From Bacillus cereus ATCC 14579 (GTDB lineage: Bacteria > Bacillota > Bacilli > Bacillales > Bacillaceae_G): 64,000 nucleotides of DNA. Positions 1 to 9,716 of the stretch are shown here, one piece after another (position 1 is the first letter of the stretch; every line of letters begins with the position of its first letter). The stretch is taken from positions 1,156,501 through 1,220,500 of the forward strand of contig NC_004722.1 in assembly GCF_000007825.1 (NCBI RefSeq), read 5' to 3'. Under the pieces are notes generated by a model, which did not search any database, was not told the DNA's origin, and saw only the letters and a program-made list of their open reading frames with translations. A program made the position numbers and the translations under genes.

Positions 1-962
1 TGCGTTTTCTACTTTGCGTAGTTGTTTGAATGCAACGCGGTTTGCTTTTTCTGCACCTTTGTCTAGGATTTCGTCTAGTTCTGGTGAGTTGATTAGTTCG
101 TTATATTTGTCTTGGATTGGACGAATAGCTTCTACGACTACTTGCGCTAGGTCGCCTTTGAAGTCGCCGTATCCTTTTCCTTCGTACATTGCTTCGATTT
201 CTTCAACTGTTTTTCCAGAGAATGAAGAGTAGATTGTTAATAAATTAGAGATACCAGGTTTGTTTTCCTTATCAAATTTCACAATACCTTCAGAGTCAGT
301 TACAGCACTCTTAATTTTCTTTTCAATTGTTTTTGGCTCATCAAGCATACTAATCATTGATTTTGGATTCGGATCAGATTTACTCATTTTTTTCGTAGGC
401 TCTGTTAATGACATAACGCGAGCTCCTACTTTTGGAATGCGAATTTCAGGCATTGTGAAGATTTCGCGGTAACGTTTGTTGAAACGCTCTGCTAAGTCAC
501 GTGTTAATTCGATATGTTGCTTTTGGTCATCACCAACCGGCACGATTTCAGTGTTGTAAAGTAAAATATCAGCAGCCATTAATGGTGGATACGTAAGTAA
601 TCCAGCTGGAACTGAATCTCTACCAGAAGCTTATCTTTATATTGCGTCATACGTTCTAATTCTCCAACGTAAGCAACAGATTGCATGATCCATCCTAGTT
701 GAGCGTGTGCTGGTACTTCTGATTGTACAAATAAAGTAGCTTTTTCAGGATCGATGCCGCATGCTACATAAAGTGCAGCAAGACTGCGGATGTTTTTACG
801 AAGCCCGACGGGATCTTGAGGTACTGTAATCGCATGTTGGTTTACAATACAGAAATAACAGTCGTGTTCATTTTGAAGCTCTGTAAACTGCTTCATTGCT
901 CCTAAATAGTTTCCAAGTGTAATCGTTCCACTTGGTTGAATACCAGAAAAGATAACTGACAT
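1..962 (-). pseudogene. trpS: Tryptophanyl-tRNA synthetase, frameshifted and cut by the left edge
   Basis: Class I tryptophan-tRNA ligase, which charges tRNA-Trp in the cytoplasm. The start at 962 follows an AGGAGG-type ribosome site and opens with the nucleotide-binding TLGN (HIGH-like) segment. The KMSKS signature reads at 376-390, and the last visible codons (1-60) match the family C-terminus, with about ten codons lying outside the window. The frame is broken near 630: upstream codons read M-T-Q-Y-K-D-K and then run into an unrelated tail, while one extra base there would restore K-D-K-A-S-G-R-D-S-V-P-A-G and the rest of the enzyme. A Trp T-box precedes it. Because the enzyme is normally essential, I infer either a sequence error or a second trpS elsewhere. 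Family assignment is certain; the biological reality of the lesion is not. Confidence 0.9.
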
Positions 963-1012
963 AAGTAATTCCTCCTAAAATAGAATGCGTGATGTGGGGA
1001 AGAGAAGGCAAA

Positions 1013-1245
1013 CAAAAAAGCCCATTCATCCCAAAAACTATAGGGACGAATGGACCGTGGTACCACCCTAATTATTTCACTACTGTGAAATCTCTCTAAT
1101 CCATAATAACGTTTGGATATAACGCCAAAGCCTACTACTTTCGGTTCGGTTTGGTGCTCAAAAGCCCATTCCATACTGTACAATTACTTGTTCACACCAA
1201 CCACAAGCTCTCTGAAATTGCCTCAATATGTACTCTTCTTTATCA
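1013..1245 (-). promoter_or_regulatory. T-box riboswitch (tRNA-Trp) of trpS
   Basis: On the minus strand the leader carries the T-box core AGGGTGGTACCACGG (about 1056-1070) and a terminator whose arms GTCCATTCGTCCC and GGGATGAATGGGC end in a T run at 1014-1019. The specifier loop reads GAA-TGG-G, with TGG at 1168-1166, the Trp codon, placed directly after the conserved GAA. Upstream lies the Stem I stretch with AGAGAGC and GGTTGGTG. Uncharged tRNA-Trp is expected to stabilise the antiterminator and switch on trpS. Confidence 0.93.
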
Positions 1246-1331
1246 TCGCATACATATAAATTTATTTATTGTTACTTGAGCTCTTTTAATATGAAAGAAC
1301 TAAAGTTTTATAACAAAATGTTTTGCTGATT

Positions 1332-1359
1332 ATTATATCATATGGGATAGTGTTTGCAA
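1332..1359 (-). promoter_or_regulatory. Likely sigma-A promoter of trpS
   Basis: On the minus strand TTGCAA (1354-1359) is followed 16 bases later by TATAAT (1332-1337), with a TGA just before it giving an extended -10. It sits immediately after the stop of the upstream minus-strand gene and would give a leader of about 360 bases containing the T-box. Confidence 0.65.
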
Positions 1360-1360
1360 A

Positions 1361-1759
1361 CTACATCAAAATAGTAAAGCTAATGAGGGTCGAGAACAAC
1401 CCAAGGAAGATACCTGTAATACAAATTGGATATGTCCATTTGAATGAATATGTTTTATAAATACGTTCTTTCTTATCTGTAGGTTCCTCGACTTCTTCAA
1501 TTAAAGAGTCAATCTTTTTGTTCGTACCAAATACTCTTTGGAATGCGTAAATGGTTACATTGAAAAAACCATTTTGAAATATGTATAAAAAACCGCCGAT
1601 AAGAATAAAAAACAGTGCAATATAAAACAAAATGTTGACAAAGTTCAACAAAAATTGAGATGAAATGAGGAATGCGCCAATACTAGAAGCAATCATCGCT
1701 ATAAAAATTAGTATACAAGTATGAAAAAAAACTTTATTCAAAATATTCCCCTCCGTCAA
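1361..1759 (-). CDS. DUF3899-like small membrane protein
   Basis: A 132-residue protein with two hydrophobic segments in the first 65 residues, a charged cytoplasmic-type loop (about 75-100, rich in E and K) and a third hydrophobic segment at the C-terminus. The start at 1759 has a GAGGGGAA-type ribosome site directly upstream. Size, topology and position between trpS and oppA fit the DUF3899 family of Bacillus, but this is recognition from memory. Function unknown. It is divergent from oppA and shares the 300-base control region with a CodY-like box. Confidence 0.7.
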   Translation of the reverse strand: MTEGNILNKVFFHTCILIFIAMIASSIGAFLISSQFLLNFVNILFYIALFFILIGGFLYIFQNGFFNVTIYAFQRVFGTNKKIDSLIEEVEEPTDKKERIYKTYSFKWTYPICITGIFLGLFSTLISFTILM

Positions 1760-1809
1760 AATATTACTAGAATTATTATACTATAAAAGCTATAATAAGT
1801 ACTAGGATT

Positions 1810-1824
1810 AATTTTTTGAAAATT
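1810..1824. promoter_or_regulatory. Candidate CodY box between DUF3899 gene and oppA
   Basis: AATTTTTTGAAAATT matches the CodY consensus AATTTTCWGAAAATT at 14 of 15 positions. It lies about 50 bases upstream of the minus-strand gene and about 120 bases upstream of the oppA -35 region. CodY control of peptide transport is well known in Firmicutes; binding here is inferred. The surrounding region is very AT-rich, so chance matches are possible. Confidence 0.5.
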
Positions 1825-1942
1825 ATACGCAATTAAAGGTCTGATTTTAAGATGATGGTAGCAATGTTAATGTATCCCTTTACGAAAAATTAAAAATATA
1901 AATATTTTATTAAAAATTTTAACAAAAAAACAAAAAACTATA

Positions 1943-1970
1943 TTCACAATTGTTATATTATATGTATAAT
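1943..1970 (+). promoter_or_regulatory. Likely sigma-A promoter of the opp operon
   Basis: TTCACA (1943-1948), a 16-base spacer, then TATAAT (1965-1970). It lies about 90 bases upstream of the oppA start. The rest of the 1760-2060 gap is AT-rich, holds the CodY-like box, and shows no gene. Confidence 0.55.
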
Positions 1971-2060
1971 GAAAATTGTAGAAACTTGGAGATTATTCTT
2001 TCAATTCTACTTTTTAACAAGTGAGGGTACAGGAAGTGCAATTAGGGGAGGCAACACAAC

Positions 2061-3716
2061 ATGAAGAAAAAGATACCGTTATTACTTGCATCAACTTTAA
2101 CTGCAAGTATGTTGCTTAGCGCGTGTAGCTACCAAAAAGATGACGCAAAAGCAAAAGGGAAAGAGAACGCTACGAGTAGTAGTAACGGAAAACAGATTCT
2201 TAATTTAACAGAGTTATCTGAAATTCCGTCAATGGATGCATCATTGGCATCTGATTCTTCATCTTCTACAGCATTAAATAATACGATGGAAGGTTTATAT
2301 CGTATTGGCAAAGATCAAAAGAGAATGCCTGGAGTTGCAGAAGATGTCGAAAAGCTAGATGATGGGAAGAAATACATATTTAAATTAAGAAAAGATGCGA
2401 AATGGTCGAATGGGGAACCTGTAACAGCTAAAGATTTTGTGTATTCATGGAAAAGAGCAGTAAATCCAGATACAAAAGCAACGTATTCGTACATTATGTT
2501 CGATATTAAAAATGCAGAGAAAATTCATAAAAAAGAATTACCTGCTGACCAATTAGGTGTAAAAGCGATTGATGATTATACATTAGAAGTAGAATTAGAC
2601 AATCCCGTTCCTTACTTTATCGATTTAACAGTTTATCCAGTATTTTACCCACTAAATGAAAACTTTGTAAAAGCACAAGGGGATAAATTTGGTTTAGAGG
2701 CAAATACAACATTATATAACGGTCCATTCGTTATGAGTGATTGGAAACATGAACAAAGTTTCCAATTCAAGAAGAATCCTTCATATTGGGATAATAAAAC
2801 GGTTAAAATCGAAGAAATCAACTTTAATATTGTAAAAAATACAGCAACTGATGTAAATTTATATGAGACAAACGCGATTGATCGAGCGGCTTTAACGTCT
2901 GAATTTGTTGATAAATTTAGAAAAAGCCCAGAGTTCCAAACAAGAAAAGAAGCAGGGGTTGCTTACTTAAGATTTAACCAAAGTAATCAGTACTTAAGTA
3001 ATAAAAACTTAAGAAAAGCAATTTCAATGTCCTTTGACCGTGATAACATTGCAAAAGTTATTTTAAATAACGGTGCAATTGGAGCTTACGGATTTGTTGG
3101 AAAAGATTTCGCTGAAGGTCCGAATAAAAAAGATTTCCGAGCTGAAAATGGAAAGCTAGTTGAAACAAATCCAAAAGAAGCGAAAAAGCTTTGGGAAACA
3201 GCGAAGAAAGAGCTTGGAACTGATAAAATCGAACTAGAATTCTTAAACTTTGATAATGAAGATGCTAAAAAAGTTGGGGAATTCTTAAAAGGTGAGATGG
3301 AAAAGAACTTACCAGGTTTATCAATTAAAATTAAACAGCAACCATTCGCACAAAAAAATAAATTAGAAGATTCTCAGCAATATGATATTGCGTTTGGTAT
3401 TTGGGGACCAGATTTCCCAGATCCAATCTCATATTTAGATATGTTTGTTACGAATGGTTCTCAAAATAAAACAGGGTATTCTAATCAGAAATATGATGAG
3501 TTAATCCTAAAAGCTAAAACAGATACAAAAGATTTACAAGCTCGCTGGGACAACCTTCTAGAAGTAGAGAAGATGTTAATTAAAGAGGATGCAGTTATCA
3601 CTCCAATCTTCCAAAAAGGTTCAGCGTATGTAGTAAAAGGTGCCGTAAAAGATATTATCCCAATTAACTATGGTGGTAAATTAACTTACAAATGGGCATC
3701 TGTTGAACAAAAATAA
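2061..3716 (+). CDS. oppA: Oligopeptide-binding lipoprotein OppA
   Basis: Solute-binding protein (SBP family 5) that captures extracellular oligopeptides and passes them to OppBC. 551 residues, the usual length. Residues 1-22 form a lipoprotein signal with lipobox L-S-A-C (Cys22 lipidated), followed by a charged low-complexity linker and then the peptide-binding fold. The start is supported by the GGGGAGG site at 2045-2051. It heads oppABCDF. A GC-poor hairpin sits between it and oppB, so it is probably made in excess over the membrane parts. A close paralog lies at 9717-11363, sharing C-S-Y-Q-K-D after the lipobox. Confidence 0.96.
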   Translation: MKKKIPLLLASTLTASMLLSACSYQKDDAKAKGKENATSSSNGKQILNLTELSEIPSMDASLASDSSSSTALNNTMEGLYRIGKDQKRMPGVAEDVEKLDDGKKYIFKLRKDAKWSNGEPVTAKDFVYSWKRAVNPDTKATYSYIMFDIKNAEKIHKKELPADQLGVKAIDDYTLEVELDNPVPYFIDLTVYPVFYPLNENFVKAQGDKFGLEANTTLYNGPFVMSDWKHEQSFQFKKNPSYWDNKTVKIEEINFNIVKNTATDVNLYETNAIDRAALTSEFVDKFRKSPEFQTRKEAGVAYLRFNQSNQYLSNKNLRKAISMSFDRDNIAKVILNNGAIGAYGFVGKDFAEGPNKKDFRAENGKLVETNPKEAKKLWETAKKELGTDKIELEFLNFDNEDAKKVGEFLKGEMEKNLPGLSIKIKQQPFAQKNKLEDSQQYDIAFGIWGPDFPDPISYLDMFVTNGSQNKTGYSNQKYDELILKAKTDTKDLQARWDNLLEVEKMLIKEDAVITPIFQKGSAYVVKGAVKDIIPINYGGKLTYKWASVEQK

Positions 3717-3740
3717 TCTTTTTTTCCATCGTTTACAAGG

Positions 3741-3765
3741 GTATATGCCTATGATGGGCATATGC
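3741..3765 (+). terminator. Hairpin between oppA and oppB
   Basis: Nine-base arms (3741-3749 and 3757-3765, one G-T wobble) with a 7-base loop and a weak TCTTATTTTA tail. It looks like a leaky terminator or mRNA-stabilising hairpin that would favour oppA over the downstream genes. Confidence 0.5.
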
Positions 3766-3842
3766 TCTTATTTTAAAAAAATAAAAGTAAGAATATTTTA
3801 AACTATCTTATTGCTTTTGAGAAAAACGGGGAGGTGCTTGAT

Positions 3843-4772
3843 ATGGGACGTTATGTATTAAAACGTTTCGTGTACATGGCTTTGACATTATTTTTAATTA
3901 CTACACTGACTTTCTTTTTGATGAAATTACTTCCGGGTTCTCCGCTTAAAAACCAGGAGAAGCTATCACCGGCACAAAAAGAAATCATTCTTGAAAAATA
4001 CGGATTGAATGATCCGGTACCAGTTCAATACGCACGTTACTTAGGTAACCTAGCAAAAGGTGATTTAGGGGTATCATTCCAATATGATAACCGCCCAGTA
4101 ACAGACATGATTGTGGATCGTATTGGACCATCAGCCCAATTAGGTTTACAAGCGATTATATTAGGAACATTTATCGGTTTAATTTTAGGTATTGTTGCCG
4201 CACTTCGTAATAATACGTGGGTAGATTATAGTGCAACAGTTATTTCGGTACTCGGAATGTCGGTACCATCATTCGTATTCGCCGCATTACTGCAATATTT
4301 CGTAGGGGTAAAACTTGGCTGGTTCCCAGTAGCATTCTGGAAAGGACCAGAGTTTACTGTAATGCCTACAATTGCATTATCGATGGGAGTTATCGCAACA
4401 ATCGCACGTTTCTCTCGTGCAGAATTAATTGAAGTTATGCAAGCCGATTACATTTTAACAGCGAAAGCGAAAGGAATTAGCCAAGGCGTTATTATTGTCA
4501 AACATGCACTTCGTAATGCGTTAATTCCAGTTGTAACAATTTTAGGACCAATGGTTGCGGCATTAATTACAGGAACACTTGTTATCGAGCAAATTTATGC
4601 TGTACCAGGACTTGGGGAACAATTCGTTAAATCGATTACTTTAAATGACTATACAGTTATTATGGGAACTACGATTTTCTATAGTGCAATCTTCATTTTA
4701 GTTATTTTCATTGTCGATATTTTATACGGAATTATTGATCCTCGTATTCGTTTAGCGGGAGGGAAAAAATGA
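3843..4772 (+). CDS. oppB: Oligopeptide ABC transporter permease OppB
   Basis: Inner-membrane permease of the BPD_transp_1 family, about six membrane helices, partner of OppC. I place the start at ATG 3843 because the GGGGAGG site ends at 3834, too close to the upstream in-frame GTG at 3834. The EAA-type cytoplasmic loop that contacts the ATPases is visible around the segment A-D-Y-I-L-T-A-K-A-K-G. 309 residues. Its stop overlaps the oppC start (ATGA), indicating translational coupling. Confidence 0.95.
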   Translation: MGRYVLKRFVYMALTLFLITTLTFFLMKLLPGSPLKNQEKLSPAQKEIILEKYGLNDPVPVQYARYLGNLAKGDLGVSFQYDNRPVTDMIVDRIGPSAQLGLQAIILGTFIGLILGIVAALRNNTWVDYSATVISVLGMSVPSFVFAALLQYFVGVKLGWFPVAFWKGPEFTVMPTIALSMGVIATIARFSRAELIEVMQADYILTAKAKGISQGVIIVKHALRNALIPVVTILGPMVAALITGTLVIEQIYAVPGLGEQFVKSITLNDYTVIMGTTIFYSAIFILVIFIVDILYGIIDPRIRLAGGKK

Positions 4773-5785
4773 TGAAAGATGTACAAAAATTATCTCCAGA
4801 TTTATTTCAACAAGCCAATCAAAATAATGTTGATAATGAAGTCATTGCCCGTCCAAGCCTAACGTTTTGGCAAGATGTAAGAAGACGTTTATTCCAACAT
4901 AAAGGTGCGATGCTTGGCCTTGTATTATTAGTTATCATTGCACTATTAGCGATTTTTGGACCGATGGTAAGTAAACACTCGTATAAAGAGCAAGATTTAG
5001 GTCGAGCGAAATTACCACCAAAAATTCCAGTTATTGAAAATGTTCATTGGTTACCATTTGACGGTACAGATCAATATGGTGTTGACCAATATGAAAAACG
5101 TGATATTAAAGAGTACTTCTGGTTTGGTACAGATGATCTTGGCCGTGACTTATGGACAAGAACATGGGAAGGTACACGCGTATCATTATATATCGCTCTT
5201 TTAGCAGCAGCAATTGACTTAGTAATTGGGGTTGCATACGGAGGTATTTCAGCATTCTACGGCGGTAGAGTAGATAACATTATGCAACGTATTATGGAGA
5301 TTATTAACGGTATTCCATACTTAATCATCGTTATTTTAATGGTAATCATTATGGGATCTGGTATTTGGTCAATTACACTCGCGATGGCGATTACAGGTTG
5401 GATAGGGATGTCGCGTATTGTTCGTGGACAAATCTTAAAGTTAAAAAACCAAGAATATGTATTAGCATCTCGTACATTAGGTGCAACAAATACACAATTA
5501 ATTGTGAAACATTTAATTCCAAACGTAATGGGACCTATTATCGTAATGACAATGTTTACAATTCCATCAGCGGTGTTTGGTGAAGCGTTCTTAAGTTTCA
5601 TCGGTTTAGGAATTCAGCCGCCATTTGCGTCACTAGGTTCTCTTGTAAATGATGGTTATAAATCTATTCAAACGTATCCGCATATGATGTTCATCCCTGC
5701 GGTTGTCATCAGTATATTAATTTTAGCGTTTAACTTAATGGCAGACGGATTACGCGACGCGTTAGATCCAAAAATGCGTAAGTAA
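4769..5785 (+). CDS. oppC: Oligopeptide ABC transporter permease OppC
   Basis: 338-residue permease with the long cytoplasmic N-terminal region and first helix (about 45-68) typical of OppC, then a BPD_transp_1 domain. Its EAA loop includes the segment Y-V-L-A-S-R-T-L-G-A. GGGAGGG just upstream serves as ribosome site; a second ATG at 4772 is equally possible. Overlaps oppB by four bases. Confidence 0.95.
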   Translation: MMKDVQKLSPDLFQQANQNNVDNEVIARPSLTFWQDVRRRLFQHKGAMLGLVLLVIIALLAIFGPMVSKHSYKEQDLGRAKLPPKIPVIENVHWLPFDGTDQYGVDQYEKRDIKEYFWFGTDDLGRDLWTRTWEGTRVSLYIALLAAAIDLVIGVAYGGISAFYGGRVDNIMQRIMEIINGIPYLIIVILMVIIMGSGIWSITLAMAITGWIGMSRIVRGQILKLKNQEYVLASRTLGATNTQLIVKHLIPNVMGPIIVMTMFTIPSAVFGEAFLSFIGLGIQPPFASLGSLVNDGYKSIQTYPHMMFIPAVVISILILAFNLMADGLRDALDPKMRK

Positions 5786-5803
5786 AAGAGGGGAGAGGCA
5801 AAG

Positions 5804-6847
5804 ATGAAAACATTGTTAGAGGTAAAAGATTTACAAGTCTCCTTTGATACACATGCAGGTGAAGTACAAGCTGTACGCGGCGTTACTTTTGATTTGGAAA
5901 AAGGAGAAACATTGGCGATTGTAGGAGAATCTGGTTCAGGGAAATCAGTTACTTCTAAAGCGTTAATGGGATTAATTCCGAATCCTCCTGGACGCATTAA
6001 AAATGGTGAAATCGTATTTGAAGGTCGTGACTTAACGAAATTAACAGAAAAAGAAATGCAGCAAGTACGCGGTAAAGATATCGCGATGATTTTCCAAGAT
6101 CCAATGACATCATTAAACCCAACGATGACAATTGGAAATCAAATTATGGAAGGTCTAATTAAACACCAAGGAATGAGTAAAGCAGATGCACGTAAAGTTG
6201 CTTTAGAATTAATTGACCTTGTAGGTATTCCAAATCCAGAAGCTCGTTTAAAACAATATCCTCACCAATTCTCAGGTGGTATGAGACAGCGTGTAGTTAT
6301 TGCGATGGCGTTAGCTTGTAACCCGAAATTATTAATTGCCGATGAGCCGACAACAGCGCTAGACGTTACGATTCAGGCGCAAATTTTAGAACTTATGAAA
6401 GACATTCAGCAAAAAACAGAAGCAGCAATCATTTTCATTACGCATGACTTAGGTGTAGTAGCAAACGTTGCGGACCGAGTGGCAGTTATGTACGCTGGTA
6501 AAGTTGTTGAAATTGGAACTGTAGATGAAATTTTCTACAATCCGAAACATCCATATACTTGGGGTTTAATCGCATCTATGCCAAGTTTAGATGGTTCAGA
6601 AGAAGAGTTATATGCAATCCCTGGAACGCCTCCAGATTTATTGAAGCCGCCAAAGGGAGATGCTTTTGCCCCACGTAACCCACAGGCACTGAAAATTGAT
6701 TTTGAAATGGACCCACCTTTATTTAAAGTAAGTGATACGCACTATGCGGCAACTTGGTTACTTCACGAGCAAGCTCCAGAAGTAAAACCGCCAGCAGTCG
6801 TTGAAAAACGCATTCTTCAAATGAAAGCAGGTGAACAACATGACTAA
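5804..6847 (+). CDS. oppD: Oligopeptide ABC transporter ATPase OppD
   Basis: 347-residue ABC ATPase that powers peptide import with OppF. Visible motifs are Walker A G-E-S-G-S-G-K-S near residue 40, signature F-S-G-G-M-R-Q-R, Walker B L-L-I-A-D-E-P-T-T-A-L-D, and the OppD/DppD C-terminal extension with H-P-Y-T-W-G. GGGGAGAGG precedes the ATG. The 3' end overlaps oppF by eight bases. Confidence 0.96.
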   Translation: MKTLLEVKDLQVSFDTHAGEVQAVRGVTFDLEKGETLAIVGESGSGKSVTSKALMGLIPNPPGRIKNGEIVFEGRDLTKLTEKEMQQVRGKDIAMIFQDPMTSLNPTMTIGNQIMEGLIKHQGMSKADARKVALELIDLVGIPNPEARLKQYPHQFSGGMRQRVVIAMALACNPKLLIADEPTTALDVTIQAQILELMKDIQQKTEAAIIFITHDLGVVANVADRVAVMYAGKVVEIGTVDEIFYNPKHPYTWGLIASMPSLDGSEEELYAIPGTPPDLLKPPKGDAFAPRNPQALKIDFEMDPPLFKVSDTHYAATWLLHEQAPEVKPPAVVEKRILQMKAGEQHD

Positions 6848-7775
6848 ACAACGTGAGAAATTAATTGAAGTAAAAAATGTAAAGCAGCACTTCGACGTGA
6901 GTGGTGGTGTTGTCAAAGCGGTTAATGATATTTCATTTGATATTTACCGCGGAGAAACATTTGGTCTTGTAGGAGAATCAGGTTGTGGTAAATCGACAAC
7001 TGGAAGAACGATTATTCGTTTATATGATGCAACTGCTGGTGAAGTATTGTTTGATGGTGAAAACGTACATGGTAAGAAATCACGCGCAGAACTGAAGAAA
7101 TTCAACCGTAAAATGCAAATGATTTTCCAAGATCCATACGCATCATTAAATCCTCGTATGACAGTAGGGGATATTATCGCAGAAGGTATTGATATTCACG
7201 GATTAGCGAAAAGTAAAAAAGAGCGCATGGACCGTGTTCATGAACTATTAAACACAGTTGGTTTAAATAAAGAGCACGCAAACCGTTTCCCACACGAATT
7301 CTCAGGTGGACAACGTCAGCGTATCGGTATCGCTCGAGCGCTTGCTGTAGACCCAGAATTTATCATTGCCGATGAGCCGATCTCAGCACTTGATGTATCG
7401 ATTCAGGCGCAAGTTGTAAACTTACTGAAAAAGTTACAAAAAGAAAAAGGTTTAACATACTTATTCATCGCCCATGATTTATCAATGGTAAAATACATTA
7501 GTGATCGTATTGGTGTAATGTACCGTGGCCAAATCGTTGAGTTAACAACAAGTGATGAATTATATGCGAATCCAATTCATCCATATACGAAATCACTATT
7601 ATCAGCGATTCCACTTCCAGATCCAGATTATGAGCGCAATCGTAAACGTATCGTATATGATCCATCACAGCATAATTATGGTAGTGAAGCACCAACAATG
7701 CGTGAAATTCGCCCGGGACATTTCGTACTATGTTCGGAAGCGGAGTACAAGAAATATAAAGAGATTTATCAATAA
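6840..7775 (+). CDS. oppF: Oligopeptide ABC transporter ATPase OppF
   Basis: 311-residue ABC ATPase, partner of OppD. Walker A is G-E-S-G-C-G-K-S, signature F-S-G-G-Q-R-Q-R, Walker B F-I-I-A-D-E-P-I-S-A-L-D. I chose ATG 6840 over the in-frame GTG at 6831 because AGGTG at 6828-6832 then gives a proper spacing. Last gene of the opp operon, followed by a strong terminator. Confidence 0.95.
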   Translation: MTKQREKLIEVKNVKQHFDVSGGVVKAVNDISFDIYRGETFGLVGESGCGKSTTGRTIIRLYDATAGEVLFDGENVHGKKSRAELKKFNRKMQMIFQDPYASLNPRMTVGDIIAEGIDIHGLAKSKKERMDRVHELLNTVGLNKEHANRFPHEFSGGQRQRIGIARALAVDPEFIIADEPISALDVSIQAQVVNLLKKLQKEKGLTYLFIAHDLSMVKYISDRIGVMYRGQIVELTTSDELYANPIHPYTKSLLSAIPLPDPDYERNRKRIVYDPSQHNYGSEAPTMREIRPGHFVLCSEAEYKKYKEIYQ

Positions 7776-7817
7776 GAAAAAGAGCCATTCTTCTGTTATG
7801 GAAGGATGGCTCTTTTT
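7774..7817 (+). terminator. Terminator of oppABCDF
   Basis: Arms AGAGCCATTCTTC and GAAGGATGGCTCT followed by a T run; rho-independent. Confidence 0.85.
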
Positions 7818-7918
7818 CTACTATATAAAAGAATTGTATACATTTGTCGGTCAGTCGATATATTTAAAGAATCGCCGATATAAATCTCATGTATCATTAG
7901 TGATATCCATATGCAAAA

Positions 7919-9313
7919 TTACTGAACTTGAACAGAAACATTCTCCTCTTGTTCTTCAGGTTTAACAAGTGCATAACGCTCCCATGCTCTACTTTTCCAG
8001 CGGAAGAACATAATAATGGCACGTGTCCATTCGTCGATGGCGATTGCTAGCCAAATACCAACGAGCCCCATATCTAAATGAAAGGCGAAAAAGTAACCTA
8101 GTGGTAAACTCATTAACACCATAGAGAATGCACCGATTAAAACAGGATATTTTGCATCACCAGCTGCACGAAGCGAATTAATGATGACGATATTCATCGT
8201 ACGTCCCGTTTCAAGTAGTACACTTAGTAAAAGAACACTTGCGCCTAACCCGATAATGTACGGATTATCTGTAAACAGTCCCATTAATTGTGTACGGAAT
8301 GTAATAACGAGAGCGACCATACATAAAGTTACACCAATCGCCCATTTTACACTTTTCCACAAGCGTTCGTATGCTTCATCTTTTTCGCCACCACCAACGA
8401 GGCGGCCAATAATAATGGCTGTTCCCATACCAATTGCAATAGCGAATAAATAAGTGAACATAGAAATGTTCGTAGCGTATTGTCTAGCCGCTAACGATTC
8501 CGTTCCTAAATATGTTGCATAGTATAAGAAGACAATTTGACAAGCTTGATACATAACTTGCTCAAAAGCAGATGGAATCCCGATTTTTAAAATTTTTCCG
8601 ATATATTCTTTTGATAAGGTGAAATAATATTGTAATTTCACACGATATTCCATAACGCGGTATAGTAACCAGAAGAAAACAATAAGCGCTATAAGTCGGC
8701 TGACAGCAGAAGAAATGGCAGCCCCTTGTACACCGAGCTCAGGAAAACCAAATTTCCCGAAAATGAGTACGTAGTTTCCAGCGATATGAATCATATTCAT
8801 TCCGAGTGAAATAAACATCGCTTGCTTTGTAAAACCGTGTACACGGATAATTGCGGCTAATGAGTTAATAATAGCTTGTAGGAAGATGGCTCCTCCGACG
8901 ATAGATAAGTAGTTTTGCGCATACGTTAGTACATCGCCTTGTAAGTTCATTGCGAGCATCATATGTTTCGAAAATAAAAGAAAACCAGTGCTTATAACGA
9001 GCCCAACTATTAAATTTAATGTGACGGCTAATGCTGATATTTTAGATGCTTCCATAAAGCGTTTGGAACCGAGGTATTGAGATACGACGATAGCTGCGCC
9101 GTTCCCGATGACTTCTAGTACCAAAATAGCGATATGGAGGTATTGATTCGCTGCACCAACCCCAGATACAGCATCGTCTGATAATGCACTTAACATGAAA
9201 GTATCAGCGATCCCCATTAACATAAAAAGAAAAACTTCTAGAAAAATAGGCCATGTTAATAAGAATAAACTTAATTTCTCAGTAGGCCCGTTTTTTGCCT
9301 GAATTGCTGCCAT
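7919..9313 (-). CDS. MATE family multidrug/metabolite efflux protein
   Basis: Twelve-helix MATE transporter (two MatE repeats), presumably exporting cationic drugs or metabolites using the ion gradient. I take the start at 9313 (M-A-A-I-Q-A-K), preceded by GAGGGGACGGAC; a longer in-frame reading back to 9364 lacks a ribosome site. About 464 residues, normal for the family. It sits, inverted, between the opp operon and a second oppA. Substrate unknown. Confidence 0.9.
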   Translation of the reverse strand: MAAIQAKNGPTEKLSLFLLTWPIFLEVFLFMLMGIADTFMLSALSDDAVSGVGAANQYLHIAILVLEVIGNGAAIVVSQYLGSKRFMEASKISALAVTLNLIVGLVISTGFLLFSKHMMLAMNLQGDVLTYAQNYLSIVGGAIFLQAIINSLAAIIRVHGFTKQAMFISLGMNMIHIAGNYVLIFGKFGFPELGVQGAAISSAVSRLIALIVFFWLLYRVMEYRVKLQYYFTLSKEYIGKILKIGIPSAFEQVMYQACQIVFLYYATYLGTESLAARQYATNISMFTYLFAIAIGMGTAIIIGRLVGGGEKDEAYERLWKSVKWAIGVTLCMVALVITFRTQLMGLFTDNPYIIGLGASVLLLSVLLETGRTMNIVIINSLRAAGDAKYPVLIGAFSMVLMSLPLGYFFAFHLDMGLVGIWLAIAIDEWTRAIIMFFRWKSRAWERYALVKPEEQEENVSVQVQ

Positions 9314-9634
9314 GTCCGTCCCCTCTTTACCGATATCTATTTTTAGCAAAATGTATCGTAACATACTTTCTTAACCTTTGCACTCATTTTAGCCTACATA
9401 TTTTTATTATGAAGAGAGTGCTATTTTATGATAAAAACAAAAGGATAATTATACATAAAGTATTATGAGATATAAAATTCATTTTTCTCTGATAATTTAG
9501 AAAAGTATAAAAAATATTGTTTTTAACACTTTAGTAAGAATAATCAGCAATATGAAACGTTTACAAAGATTTATTTTTTAACAGGAAATTTTAATGAAAT
9601 AGAAATATAAATATACAAAAAATATATTTGTGTG

Positions 9635-9640
9635 TATAAT
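9635..9640 (+). promoter_or_regulatory. -10 element upstream of the second oppA
   Basis: TATAAT preceded by TGTG, about 75 bases upstream of the start; no good -35 is evident. The remainder of 9314-9700 is AT-rich and shows no gene. Confidence 0.35.
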
Positions 9641-9716
9641 ATGAATTATTAGAACATATATATATTTCTTTCTGTTTGAAAATGAAAGGGCTAACATTTT
9701 TATGGAGGGTGGAAGT

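Noticed and set aside
902..1183. Minus-strand open frame at the start of trpS
   Set aside because: It overlaps the T-box terminator, specifier region and trpS start in another frame; a shadow of the leader.
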